From JAJFFW01 sp038534195 (GTDB taxonomy: Bacteria; Pseudomonadota; Alphaproteobacteria; Caulobacterales; Parvularculaceae): a DNA stretch of 64,000 nucleotides. The stretch covers positions 21,367 to 85,366 of the forward strand of contig JBCAXE010000012.1 of the NCBI GenBank assembly GCA_038534195.1, given 5' to 3'. Each line of letters opens with the position of its first letter. The first letter of the stretch is position 1. Shown piece by piece: positions 14,271 to 21,853 of the stretch. Below the pieces are notes generated by a model. It ran no database searches and was not told where the DNA came from. It worked only from the letters and a program-made list of their open reading frames with translations. The translations under genes and the position numbers were made by a program.

Positions 14271-15113
14271 ATGGCGCATCTTCGACATCTGACATCCGTA
14301 TTCTTTTTGGCCGCATGCTTGACGAGCCCGGCCTTCGCGCATCCTGGACCGCATGGCTCGGCGCCGCACGACGTGGACGCCGGTGAACAGCAAGACGGCG
14401 GCGACGCCCACGACCATGAAGATGCGCCGGTTACTTACGGCAATGGCGTCGGCCCGGATCCGGACGGCGACACCAACCCGGCGACAAACACCCGCGCCGT
14501 CTCAAAAATCGGAGACGCGGCGGAAGCGGCGTTCGATCCGCCCTATCAGGTCGTCACTTTCGAAGCCCCGCCCGGTGGCCATAATGATGTCATTCGCAAA
14601 GAATATGAGGACAAATTCGGCGTCACATTCAGCCGCGGCCTCAACCGCCAGATTTGCGAAGGCCAACGATACTTTCAATATAATTCTCAGTGCACATACC
14701 TGCGCGCGCCGAGCGGTCAGTATGCGGCGGTTTATCAGGATGATTTCAGCCGCCCTCTCCGTATTCGGTTCGCCGAACCCGTCTGCGTCGCCGCTATGGC
14801 CATCTATCCGACGGGCGGCAAAGAAGGCGAAGTCTTTGAGGTGACGCTCCAGGGATATGACGCTAACGAACAAAAGCTCGACGCCGCCAAAGCCAAATTC
14901 ACGTGGACAAAAGACACCTTCCGCTGGCGGCACATGGCCGGCGCCTACTTCTTAGGTCAAAAGGCGCAGCGAGTTGACGTTTCCATGCGCAGCCTTGACC
15001 CGAAGGAGAAAGGCAAAGTTGTCCGTTTCCTACTGGACGATGTGGCTTTCATCGAAGAGTCTTGCACAGGAAATGAAGCGCCGCTCGCAACTGAAGTTCC
15101 GATCGGCAGTTAA
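14271..15113 (+). CDS. Secreted protein with His/Asp-rich N-terminus, unknown function
   Basis: The 280-residue protein starts at the ATG at 14271, preceded by GTGGGGA. A signal peptide ends in SPAFA. The mature N-terminus is rich in His and Asp (HPGPHGSAPHDVDAGE, DAHDHED), a typical metal-binding or disordered stretch. The main body resembles a jelly-roll or carbohydrate-binding-like domain: FDPPYQVVTFEAPPGG, then FGVTFSRGL, conserved cysteines in QICEGQRYF and SQCTYLR, FAEPVCVAAMAIYPTGG and a final VVRFLLDDVAFIEESC. No catalytic motif is evident. It is followed by a strong terminator. Confidence 0.8.
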   Translation: MAHLRHLTSVFFLAACLTSPAFAHPGPHGSAPHDVDAGEQQDGGDAHDHEDAPVTYGNGVGPDPDGDTNPATNTRAVSKIGDAAEAAFDPPYQVVTFEAPPGGHNDVIRKEYEDKFGVTFSRGLNRQICEGQRYFQYNSQCTYLRAPSGQYAAVYQDDFSRPLRIRFAEPVCVAAMAIYPTGGKEGEVFEVTLQGYDANEQKLDAAKAKFTWTKDTFRWRHMAGAYFLGQKAQRVDVSMRSLDPKEKGKVVRFLLDDVAFIEESCTGNEAPLATEVPIGS

Positions 15114-15114
15114 A

Positions 15115-15149
15115 AAAAATTGCACCGCAAGCGGTGCAATTTTTCTTTA
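15115..15149. terminator. Bidirectional terminator between two convergent genes
   Basis: AAAATTGCACCGC and GCGGTGCAATTTT flank a short AA loop, giving a long stem with A and T runs on either side. It serves the 14271-15113 gene on the plus strand and the YegP-like gene on the minus strand. Confidence 0.9.
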
Positions 15150-15165
15150 GGACGAGAAGTCTTCT

Positions 15166-15501
15166 TTACGACGTTTGATCGTCGATCGCTGCGTCGGGCG
15201 CATTTTTCATGACGCTCTGAATGCCGTTCTTGCAGCCGTCTTCGGACTCATAGGCCTGCGATTTGCCGATGACTTCATGGTTCCCGGCTTTCAGGACGAA
15301 ATAGGGCTTACCGTTCGATTGTTCCTTTATGGCGAAACGGCCCTCGTCTGATGCGTTTTTCTTCACCGACGCGATCCCGTTTTCTGCGCTTTTCTTCGCC
15401 TTGTACCCTTCGCTGGCGAGGATATTTTCGCCATTACCGGCCTTTAGGCGAAACCGGTATTCGCCGGCCTTGTCCTGATAGAGTTCGAATTTTCCTGCCA
15501 T
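15166..15501 (-). CDS. YegP family protein (tandem DUF1508)
   Basis: The 111-residue protein contains two copies of the roughly 48-residue DUF1508 repeat: FELYQDKAGEYRFRLKAGNG ... AENGIASVKKN, and FAIKEQSNGKPYFVLKAGNH ... CKNGIQSVMKN. This is the whole YegP architecture. Family members are small cytoplasmic proteins of unknown function, often stress-induced. The ATG is preceded by AAGGAGCGTAGC. Confidence 0.92.
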   Translation of the reverse strand: MAGKFELYQDKAGEYRFRLKAGNGENILASEGYKAKKSAENGIASVKKNASDEGRFAIKEQSNGKPYFVLKAGNHEVIGKSQAYESEDGCKNGIQSVMKNAPDAAIDDQTS

Positions 15502-15633
15502 GCTACGCTCCTTTGATTTTTTGCTAACTTAAGCTGATTCCAAGCAGATCACGCTACGCCGGGAAACAAAACGGTTTGATTTCCAAATTCTTCCAATGTT
15601 CCAGAATCGTTCTCGTTCGGCTACATTTCACGC

Positions 15634-17964
15634 ATGAATCCTAAATTATCCCTTTCCGAGCGCGCAATGGCGCAGATTTCCCCGGGCGCACGGGCTGAAA
15701 ACGAGGCGCCGCCTTATCTTGAGGGGCTGAACGACGCCCAGAAAGAAGCGGTCCTTGCGACGGAAGGACCGGTCCTGATGTTGGCCGGCGCTGGCACGGG
15801 TAAGACCCGTGCGCTCACAACCCGGCTTGCCCATCTCCTTTTCACCCGCAAAGCCCAACCCTGGCAAATCCTGGCGGTGACCTTCACCAACAAAGCGGCG
15901 CGCGAGATGAAGGAGCGGATCAGCACTCTCGTGGGCGCCTCCGTCGAAGGCATGCAATGGCTCGGCACGTTCCACTCGGTGGGCGCGCATATCCTGCGGC
16001 GGCACGCGGAGTTGGTGGGCCTCAAATCAAGCTTCACCATCCTTGATGCCGACGATCAGGTTCGTCTCGCCAAACAGGTGATCGTCGCCGCCGAAATCGA
16101 CGAGAAACGGTGGACTGGACGCGGCCTCGCATCAATGATCGACGGCTGGAAAAATCGCGGACTGACGCCTGACAAAGTTCCGGCAAATGAGGCTTATCAT
16201 TTTGCCGACGGCAAGGCGATCGATCTCTACGCGGCTTATCAAGCGCGCCTGACGACGCTGAACGCCGCCGACTTTGGCGACCTCCTCATCCACAATCTGA
16301 CGATCTTCCAGAATCATCCCGATATTCTGGAGGAATATCAGAACCGCTTCCGTTACATGCTCGTGGACGAATATCAGGATACGAATGTCGCGCAGTATTT
16401 GTGGTTGCGGCTGCTCGCTCAGAAGAACAAAAATATTTGCTGCGTGGGCGACGATGATCAGTCAATTTATGGCTGGCGCGGGGCGGAAGTCGAGAACATT
16501 CTGCGCTTTGAAAAAGATTTCCCGGGCGCGAAGGTTATCCGACTGGAACAGAATTATCGCTCGACGCCAGCGATCCTGGCGGCGGCGTCCGGATTAATCG
16601 CCGCCAATGAAGACCGACTTGGCAAAACCCTGTGGACTGAACAGGACGGCGGCGAATTGGTAAAGGTTCGCGGCGTCTGGGACGGGGACGAAGAAGCGCG
16701 TCTTATTGGCGATGATATTGAAGCGGAGCAATCAAAGGGCCGCAGGCTTTCGCAGATGGCGGTTCTTGTGCGCGCATCTTTTCAGATGCGGGCTTTTGAA
16801 GACCGGTTTAATACGCTTGGCCTGCCCTATCGCGTGGTAGGCGGCCCGCGCTTTTATGAGCGCGAAGAGACGCGCGACGCCTTGTCTTATCTCCGGCTTG
16901 TCCGCAGCCAGGACGATGATCTCGCCTTTGACCGCATCGCCAATAAACCGGCGCGCAAGCTCGGCGGCCAGACCATGCAGCGCATTCACGCCTTTGCACG
17001 CGCGCAGAATATTCCACTGATGGCCGCGAGCCGCCTCCTTCTTGAGACGGACGATTTGCCAGGCGTTGGGCGTAATGCGTTAAAGAAATTCCTCGAAATG
17101 GTCGATCGCTGGGCGGTTGAGGCGAAGAATTTCTCGCCGCGGGATTTAACCGAACTGATCCTTGAGGAATCCGGCTATATCGACTTCTGGAAAAACTCAA
17201 AGTCGCCGAAGGCCGGATCGAAACTGGACAATCTGAAAGAGATTGTTCAGGCCGTTTCCGAATATGACACGCTGGAAGCTTATCTCGACCATGTGGCGCT
17301 CGTCGCGGAGCATAACGAAGCCTCCGCTGACGGACAGGTATGGCTGATGACCTTGCACGCGGCGAAAGGCCTTGAATTTCCCGTGGTCTTTCTCGCCGGG
17401 TGGGAGGAAGGGATCTTCCCGTCGCAGCGCGCGCTTGATGAAAAAGGAACCGCCGCGCTTGAAGAGGAACGCCGCCTCGCTTATGTGGGCGTCACGCGCG
17501 CCGAAGAAAGCTGTCGCATTTCGTTCGCAGCGAACCGGCAGATCTACGGACGCTGGCAAACAGCGATTCCCTCACGCTTCATCGACGAGTTGCCGGAAGA
17601 GCATGTGGAGGTGATGTCCGAACCTGGCCTTTACGGTAATGCGGCGAACACCCTCGCGTCTCACTCGCAATTCAGCGGCGCGAAACTGAAAGAAGACGCC
17701 TATTACGACAATCCGGGCTGGAGCCGCGCGCGCAACGCCGCGCGGCGTCCGTCAACGGAACCCCCGATGATCGAGGGCCGGGCGCGATCAGTGTCGGTGA
17801 GCGCGCCCGGAAAGGCGATGTTCGCCGTCGGCGCGCGCGTCTTCCATCAAAAGTTCGGCTACGGACGGGTGACGGCTTCCGAGGGACAAAAGCTGACCGT
17901 TGACTTTGAGCATTCAGGACCGAAAAAAGTCATCGATACATTTCTTGAGGCCGCAAAATCATAA
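15634..17964 (+). CDS. uvrD: UvrD/PcrA family superfamily 1 DNA helicase
   Basis: The 776-residue protein starts with LNDAQKEAVLATEGPVLMLAG, the Walker A motif AGAGTGKT (51-58), then FTNKAAREMKERI and GTFHSVGAHILRRH. The Walker B motif LVDEYQDTN is near residue 244, followed by GDDDQSIYGWRGA, LEQNYRST, VWLMTLHAAKGLEFPVVFLAGWEEG and YVGVTRAEE. The C-terminal 45 residues (VFHQKFGYGRVTASEG) form the Tudor-like domain that contacts RNA polymerase in PcrA/UvrD. It acts in nucleotide excision and mismatch repair. Nine bases separate it from prmA. Confidence 0.95.
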   Translation: MNPKLSLSERAMAQISPGARAENEAPPYLEGLNDAQKEAVLATEGPVLMLAGAGTGKTRALTTRLAHLLFTRKAQPWQILAVTFTNKAAREMKERISTLVGASVEGMQWLGTFHSVGAHILRRHAELVGLKSSFTILDADDQVRLAKQVIVAAEIDEKRWTGRGLASMIDGWKNRGLTPDKVPANEAYHFADGKAIDLYAAYQARLTTLNAADFGDLLIHNLTIFQNHPDILEEYQNRFRYMLVDEYQDTNVAQYLWLRLLAQKNKNICCVGDDDQSIYGWRGAEVENILRFEKDFPGAKVIRLEQNYRSTPAILAAASGLIAANEDRLGKTLWTEQDGGELVKVRGVWDGDEEARLIGDDIEAEQSKGRRLSQMAVLVRASFQMRAFEDRFNTLGLPYRVVGGPRFYEREETRDALSYLRLVRSQDDDLAFDRIANKPARKLGGQTMQRIHAFARAQNIPLMAASRLLLETDDLPGVGRNALKKFLEMVDRWAVEAKNFSPRDLTELILEESGYIDFWKNSKSPKAGSKLDNLKEIVQAVSEYDTLEAYLDHVALVAEHNEASADGQVWLMTLHAAKGLEFPVVFLAGWEEGIFPSQRALDEKGTAALEEERRLAYVGVTRAEESCRISFAANRQIYGRWQTAIPSRFIDELPEEHVEVMSEPGLYGNAANTLASHSQFSGAKLKEDAYYDNPGWSRARNAARRPSTEPPMIEGRARSVSVSAPGKAMFAVGARVFHQKFGYGRVTASEGQKLTVDFEHSGPKKVIDTFLEAAKS

Positions 17965-17972
17965 AGGCGCCC

Positions 17973-18863
17973 ATGCTCTACAAAGCTATCTGGACCGGAC
18001 CGCGCGCGGCGATGGACGCCGCGATGACCTTTTTCACCGAGATTGAAGAGACGGCGCGCACCGTCGGGTTGCAAAAGCATGACGCAACGGCGGATGACGA
18101 TGCGTCAACATGGTCTGTTGAGGTCTATTTTGAAGATGCGCCGGATATGATTGCGCTCACAGGCGCCATGGCGGCTTTCGACCCGGCGCTCAGCAATCTC
18201 GCGCCAGGGGTTGTTGACGAAGTGCCCGATAAGGACTGGGTCGCCCATGCGCTGGAAGGTCTCGGCGTTGTCGAGGCGGGCCGCTTCGTCTTGTACGGCG
18301 CGCACGACGCCGACAAACTCCCAGACGACGAGGGTCTTATCCCGATCAGGATCGACGCCAACGCGGCCTTCGGCACGGGCCATCACCCAACCACCGCCGG
18401 TTGCCTGACCCTCCTTGATCGGTTTGGGGGCTTTGCGCCGAAATCAATCCTTGACCTCGGGTGCGGGTCGGCCGTTTTGGCGATCGCAGCGGCGAAACTC
18501 TGGGATCGCGATATTCTGGCCACGGACATTGACGCCGACTCAATCGACATTGCGCGCGAGAATGCGCGCTTAAACGGGGCCAGCGACCATATTACCGCTG
18601 TCGTCGCCGACGGCTTCGACCATGAAGCAATTAACCGCGCCGCACCCTTTGACTTTGTGTTCGCAAACATTCTTGCCGGCCCATTAAAGGAATTTGCGCC
18701 GTCCATGGCCGACCATGTGCGTAAGAACGGCCGCATCATGCTGGCTGGGCTTATGGCGGAACAAGAGAGCGGCGTTCTTGAGGCCTATGAGCAGGCCGGG
18801 TTCAGGCTGCTAAACCGGCTTGATCACGAAACCTGGCCGGTTCTGTTGCTGGTGCGCCAATAA
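17973..18863 (+). CDS. prmA: Ribosomal protein L11 methyltransferase
   Basis: The 296-residue protein has a substrate-recognition N-terminal domain (about 1-115) and a Rossmann methyltransferase domain. Motifs are AFGTGHHPTTAGCL, the SAM loop SILDLGCGSAVLAIAAAKL, ATDIDADSIDIARENARLNG and FVFANILAGPLKEFAP. AFGTGxHxTT is the signature of PrmA, which trimethylates L11. The start lies just after the uvrD stop and they are probably co-transcribed. Confidence 0.94.
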   Translation: MLYKAIWTGPRAAMDAAMTFFTEIEETARTVGLQKHDATADDDASTWSVEVYFEDAPDMIALTGAMAAFDPALSNLAPGVVDEVPDKDWVAHALEGLGVVEAGRFVLYGAHDADKLPDDEGLIPIRIDANAAFGTGHHPTTAGCLTLLDRFGGFAPKSILDLGCGSAVLAIAAAKLWDRDILATDIDADSIDIARENARLNGASDHITAVVADGFDHEAINRAAPFDFVFANILAGPLKEFAPSMADHVRKNGRIMLAGLMAEQESGVLEAYEQAGFRLLNRLDHETWPVLLLVRQ

Positions 18864-18881
18864 TGCGCCGCCCGACAACGA

Positions 18882-19289
18882 CTACTCGTCGGCGCAAACG
18901 CCTTCACTGGCGACGCTGACTCCGGCCGCCGCGGCTGAGCAGGCGTTTGAATAAGTCTGGCCGTCACAACCGCAAACCGGGCGGTAGTCGCGCGTGCACG
19001 CTTGCGGCTTGACCCTACAAACGCCGGCGGCATCCGCCACCCGCACGCATTCGCCGGGCTCCATATGGCAATAGTCCGCGTCTGACGTACATTGAAATCC
19101 AGCAATCCCGCCGCACATGCCGCCAGTCTCGCCGATATCATCACCGCCAGCGATCGGCGCGCCTTCTTGTGCATCCTCAGAAACCGGCGCCGTGACCGTA
19201 TCCGTGCCGCCATTCGTGCAGGCGGCGGCCAGGAACAACGCCAACAAAACGAAAACAGCGCGACGGATCGAATCAAGCGGCTCAGTCAT
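18882..19289 (-). CDS. Kazal-type serine protease inhibitor domain lipoprotein
   Basis: The 135-residue protein has a lipoprotein signal (FVLLALFLAAACTNGG) and a Gly/Asp-rich linker. A first Cys-rich segment (MCGGIAGFQCTSDADYCHMEPG) follows, then a Kazal domain CTRDYRPVCGCDGQTYSNACSAAAAGVSVASEG at about 100-133. The VCGCDG-TY-N-C core is diagnostic. Such proteins may inhibit serine proteases outside the cell. The ATG at 19289 has GGAAGGGGAC upstream and lies two bases after the bacterioferritin stop, so the two are likely co-transcribed. Confidence 0.88.
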   Translation of the reverse strand: MTEPLDSIRRAVFVLLALFLAAACTNGGTDTVTAPVSEDAQEGAPIAGGDDIGETGGMCGGIAGFQCTSDADYCHMEPGECVRVADAAGVCRVKPQACTRDYRPVCGCDGQTYSNACSAAAAGVSVASEGVCADE

Positions 19290-19291
19290 AA

Positions 19292-19783
19292 TCAATCGTC
19301 CCCTTCCTTGATTTGCGACTGCATATAACGTCCTTCGCCAATCTTATCGATCAGACCGAGCTCTGTCTCCAGATGATCGATATGATCTTCCTCCGATTGC
19401 AAAATCTTAACGAGAATTTCGCGGCTCACATAGTCTTTCACAGATTCAAAATACTCAATCGCCTCAATATAGAGCGGGTGCGCGCGCAGCTCGGCCTTGA
19501 GGTCGCATTCAAGGCATTCTTTGACGGTTTCGCCGATATATAGCTTGTCGAGATCTTGCAGGTTCGGCAAACCTTCCAGAAAGAGGATACGCTCAATTAG
19601 TTCATCGGCGTGTTTCATCTCGTCGATCGATTCTTCATATTCGATCTTTCCGAGACGTTTGAATCCCCAATCCTTGAACATGCGCGCATGGAGGAAATAC
19701 TGGTTGACCGTCGTCAGCTCCAGCTTCAACGCCTTGTTCAAATATTCAATGACTTTCTTGTCGCCTTTCACATATCTCTCCAT
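19292..19783 (-). CDS. bfr: Bacterioferritin
   Basis: The 163-residue protein is a full-length bacterioferritin that stores iron in a 24-subunit shell. The ferroxidase residues are visible in KLELTTVNQYFLHARM, YEESIDEMKHADELIERIL and LQSEEDHIDHLE. The Met in IDEMKHAD is the axial ligand for interface heme b, separating it from ferritin. I use the ATG at 19783; a TTG one codon earlier is unlikely. No strong ribosome binding site is visible. Upstream lies an inverted repeat resembling an iron-responsive operator. Confidence 0.95.
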   Translation of the reverse strand: MERYVKGDKKVIEYLNKALKLELTTVNQYFLHARMFKDWGFKRLGKIEYEESIDEMKHADELIERILFLEGLPNLQDLDKLYIGETVKECLECDLKAELRAHPLYIEAIEYFESVKDYVSREILVKILQSEEDHIDHLETELGLIDKIGEGRYMQSQIKEGDD

Positions 19784-19844
19784 CAAAAAACGTGACGTGA
19801 AACTATTCCAATTTGGCTTCAGTACAAGGATTATTTCCGCAATC

Positions 19845-19884
19845 CATTCTCATTCTCGCTTTTTCTCTGCGATTGAGAATGAGT
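19845..19884. promoter_or_regulatory. Candidate iron-responsive operator upstream of bfr
   Basis: CATTCTCATTCTC at 19845-19857 and TGAGAATGAGT at 19874-19884 contain a perfect 9-bp inverted repeat (CTCATTCTC / GAGAATGAG) separated by 17 bases. The left arm is also a direct repeat of ATTCTC. The element lies 62-101 bases upstream of the bfr start. GAGAATGA units resemble half-sites of Fur-type boxes, but an RNA hairpin is an alternative. Confidence 0.4.
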
Positions 19885-19950
19885 GTTAATAAGTGCTGGA
19901 GCCGCAGCGCAAGCTGCGATTTGGATTTGATGATTTGAGCCATTCTGCGG

Positions 19951-20601
19951 CTAGGCCGCTTTACGAAATTGGCCGGCGATGGCGAAGAGTTCAGCGGTAA
20001 GAGCGCGAATTTCGGCGGCGGCGGCGCTGCGCGGCGCAACTTCCACAACCCCGGCGCCTGTGCCCATGGTTTCGGCGTAGGCGGTGCGATTGCCAAGCTC
20101 CGTGCGCGCGACGGGCAAGCGATACTTATCAATCTGGGCACGGATTTCCGCCGCAATGCGCGACTTCGCCGGTGCGCGGTTGACCACAAAGAGCGCGCTC
20201 TTACCCGCCGCGCCGATGGCTTCCGCAGTGGGCAACGAGGCCGCCAGATCAATCGGCGAAAGTTGCATCGGCGCCATCACGAGATTAGCGGCGCCGATGG
20301 CGCGCCGCACGTCGAAATCCGCCGTCGGAGGCGTGTCGACGATCAAGACGTCCGCTAACCCGCGCGACCGCCGAACGGCGCTTGATAAACCGATGCGCTT
20401 TTCGAAGACGCCGGCGAAAAAGGGATCAGCGTCGCGATTGGCCGCGCGCACATGCGCCCATAAGGCGAAACTCTGCTGCTCATCCAGGTCGGCGCCCGCC
20501 ACCCGAATTTGCTTGGCGGCCAACGCCGCCGCCAGCTGGCAAGCAAGCGTTGTCTTGCCGGCGCCGCCTTTGCGCTGCGCAATGGTGATGACGTAGGCCA
20601 C
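19951..20601 (-). CDS. ParA/MinD-like P-loop ATPase
   Basis: The 216-residue protein starts with a GTG and shows the deviant Walker A motif ITIAQRKGGAGKTTLACQLA (about 6-25). It also has DLDEQQSFALWAHVR, VLIVDTPPTADFDVR and NLVMAPMQLSPIDLAAS. The signature lysine and DTPP switch place it with single-domain ParA ATPases used in plasmid, chromosome or protein-cluster positioning. No ParB or centromere-like repeats are adjacent and it is too short and divergent for MipZ, so its cargo is unknown. It follows the TfoX-like gene by 67 bases on the same strand. Confidence 0.86.
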   Translation of the reverse strand: MAYVITIAQRKGGAGKTTLACQLAAALAAKQIRVAGADLDEQQSFALWAHVRAANRDADPFFAGVFEKRIGLSSAVRRSRGLADVLIVDTPPTADFDVRRAIGAANLVMAPMQLSPIDLAASLPTAEAIGAAGKSALFVVNRAPAKSRIAAEIRAQIDKYRLPVARTELGNRTAYAETMGTGAGVVEVAPRSAAAAEIRALTAELFAIAGQFRKAA

Positions 20602-20667
20602 GGAACCCGCCTTTGCTGCGTTGCACCAAACTTGTGGAGAGATTCGCGCGGCCGCGCGATCGGCGAT

Positions 20668-21075
20668 TTAAGACATTTTCGATTTTTTCGCCGCTTTCTT
20701 TTTCGCGGGCTTCTTCGCTGGCTTTTTCTTTTTCGGCTTCGCTTTCGCCGCCCGGCTCGCTGCATCGAGCGCGAGCGTCACCCATCCTTTCAAGGCGTCA
20801 TGGTCATCGTAAATCTCTTCGGGCGCGCCGTAATAAGACATTGTTCCCGTGCGGCCGTCTTTCATTTCAAAGACGAAGGGCTCCAACCCTTGCGCCTCGA
20901 ACTGGGCCCGCGTCACGTCATCAACTTTGAGCCAGAGATCATCGTCGCCGATTATCGCGAAGAAGAGGTCGTCGCAATAAACGCCGCCGCCGCCGAACAT
21001 TTTTCGGATAGCGATCTGGCCGAACGGCGACAGGAGGTCTTTGATATAGTCGGAATATGACGCCGAGACAGGCAC
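20668..21075 (-). CDS. TfoX N-terminal-domain protein with Lys-rich tail
   Basis: The 135-residue protein has a TfoX_N domain at 1-100 (DYIKDLLSPFGQIAIRKMFG, GVYCDDLFFAIIGDDDLWLK, FVFEMKDGRTGTMSYYGAP). A tail of about 25 residues is mostly Lys, Ala and Pro. Only the N-terminal half of the TfoX/Sxy competence regulator is present. The basic tail suggests nucleic-acid or membrane-surface binding. The GTG start shares its G with the sufA stop (TAGTG), so it is coupled to the iron-sulfur operon. Confidence 0.84.
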   Translation of the reverse strand: MPVSASYSDYIKDLLSPFGQIAIRKMFGGGGVYCDDLFFAIIGDDDLWLKVDDVTRAQFEAQGLEPFVFEMKDGRTGTMSYYGAPEEIYDDHDALKGWVTLALDAASRAAKAKPKKKKPAKKPAKKKAAKKSKMS

Positions 21076-21446
21076 TAGGCCTCAAGCGCCGCCGGAACAA
21101 TCGTCACGCTTTCGCCGCAGCCGCAAGCGTCCGTCTGGTTCGGATTGTTGAACACGAACCGCTGAGACAGCTTCTCGGTGACGAAGTCGATCTCTGAGCC
21201 TAACAAAAAGAGGATCGCCTTGGGGTCGATCAGGATTTTGACGCCATTGTCCTCAACCACTTCGTCGAGAGGGCCCTGCTCCGTCGCATAGTCCATCGTG
21301 TATTCCATGCCCGCGCAGCCGCCGTTTTTCACGCCGATCGTTACGCCGATGAAATCTTCCTCGGCCGCATCCATGATCTCTTTCATGCGCGCCGCCGCCG
21401 CATCCGTCAGGGTCACCGCTTTTGGTCTCGGTCGGGCCATCGTCAC
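21075..21446 (-). CDS. sufA: A-type iron-sulfur carrier protein SufA/IscA family
   Basis: The 123-residue protein has the HesB/IscA fold: VTLTDAAAARMKEIM, VKNGGCAGMEYTMDY and C-terminal NPNQTDACGCGESVTI. The three cysteines in GGCAG and ACGCGE are the cluster ligands. It receives clusters from SufBCD and passes them to apo-proteins. The GTG at 21446 overlaps the sufT stop; an ATG at 21440 is a close alternative. It is the last recognised suf gene before the TfoX-like gene. Confidence 0.93.
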   Translation of the reverse strand: MTMARPRPKAVTLTDAAAARMKEIMDAAEEDFIGVTIGVKNGGCAGMEYTMDYATEQGPLDEVVEDNGVKILIDPKAILFLLGSEIDFVTEKLSQRFVFNNPNQTDACGCGESVTIVPAALEA

Positions 21447-21850
21447 ATCCAGCCTAATTCCAGTTTCGCCTCATCGGACATTTTCTCCGGCGTCCAGGGC
21501 GGTTCAAACGTCATGTTCACTTTGACGTCTTCGACGCCATCGACGCCGCGCACTGCGCCTTCAACCCAGCCGGGCATCTCGCCGGCCACTGGACAGCCCG
21601 GCGCCGTGAGCGTCATGTCCACAGTCAAGAGGCGGTCATCGTCCAAATCTACTTTATAGATGAGGCCCAATTCGTAAATATCAACCGGGATTTCCGGGTC
21701 ATAAACCGTTTTGAGGGCGCGAATAATATCGGCCGTAATCCGCTGAAGCTCTTCCTCGGGGATCGTGTCGGCGCCCGAGGTTTCCGCTTGCGGCGTCTCC
21801 GGCTCGGCGTCCGGGTTCAGGTCGATAATATCGCGTACTTCTTCAGTCAT
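21443..21850 (-). CDS. sufT: SUF system protein SufT (DUF59/MIP18 family)
   Basis: The 135-residue protein has an acidic N-terminus of about 30 residues. The DUF59 domain follows: IIRALKTVYDPEIPVDIYELGLIYKV, the conserved cysteine in MTLTAPGCPVAGEMP, and VNMTFEPPWTPEKMSDEAK. SufT proteins help mature iron-sulfur proteins. Its stop overlaps the sufA start by four bases, and the sufS stop lies three bases upstream of its start. Confidence 0.93.
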   Translation of the reverse strand: MTEEVRDIIDLNPDAEPETPQAETSGADTIPEEELQRITADIIRALKTVYDPEIPVDIYELGLIYKVDLDDDRLLTVDMTLTAPGCPVAGEMPGWVEGAVRGVDGVEDVKVNMTFEPPWTPEKMSDEAKLELGWM

Positions 21851-21853
21851 GGG

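Noticed and set aside
19951..20601. A parABS partition locus or MipZ
   Set aside because: No parB gene or parS palindrome is next to it, and the protein is shorter than and distinct from MipZ, so only a generic ParA-like call is supported.
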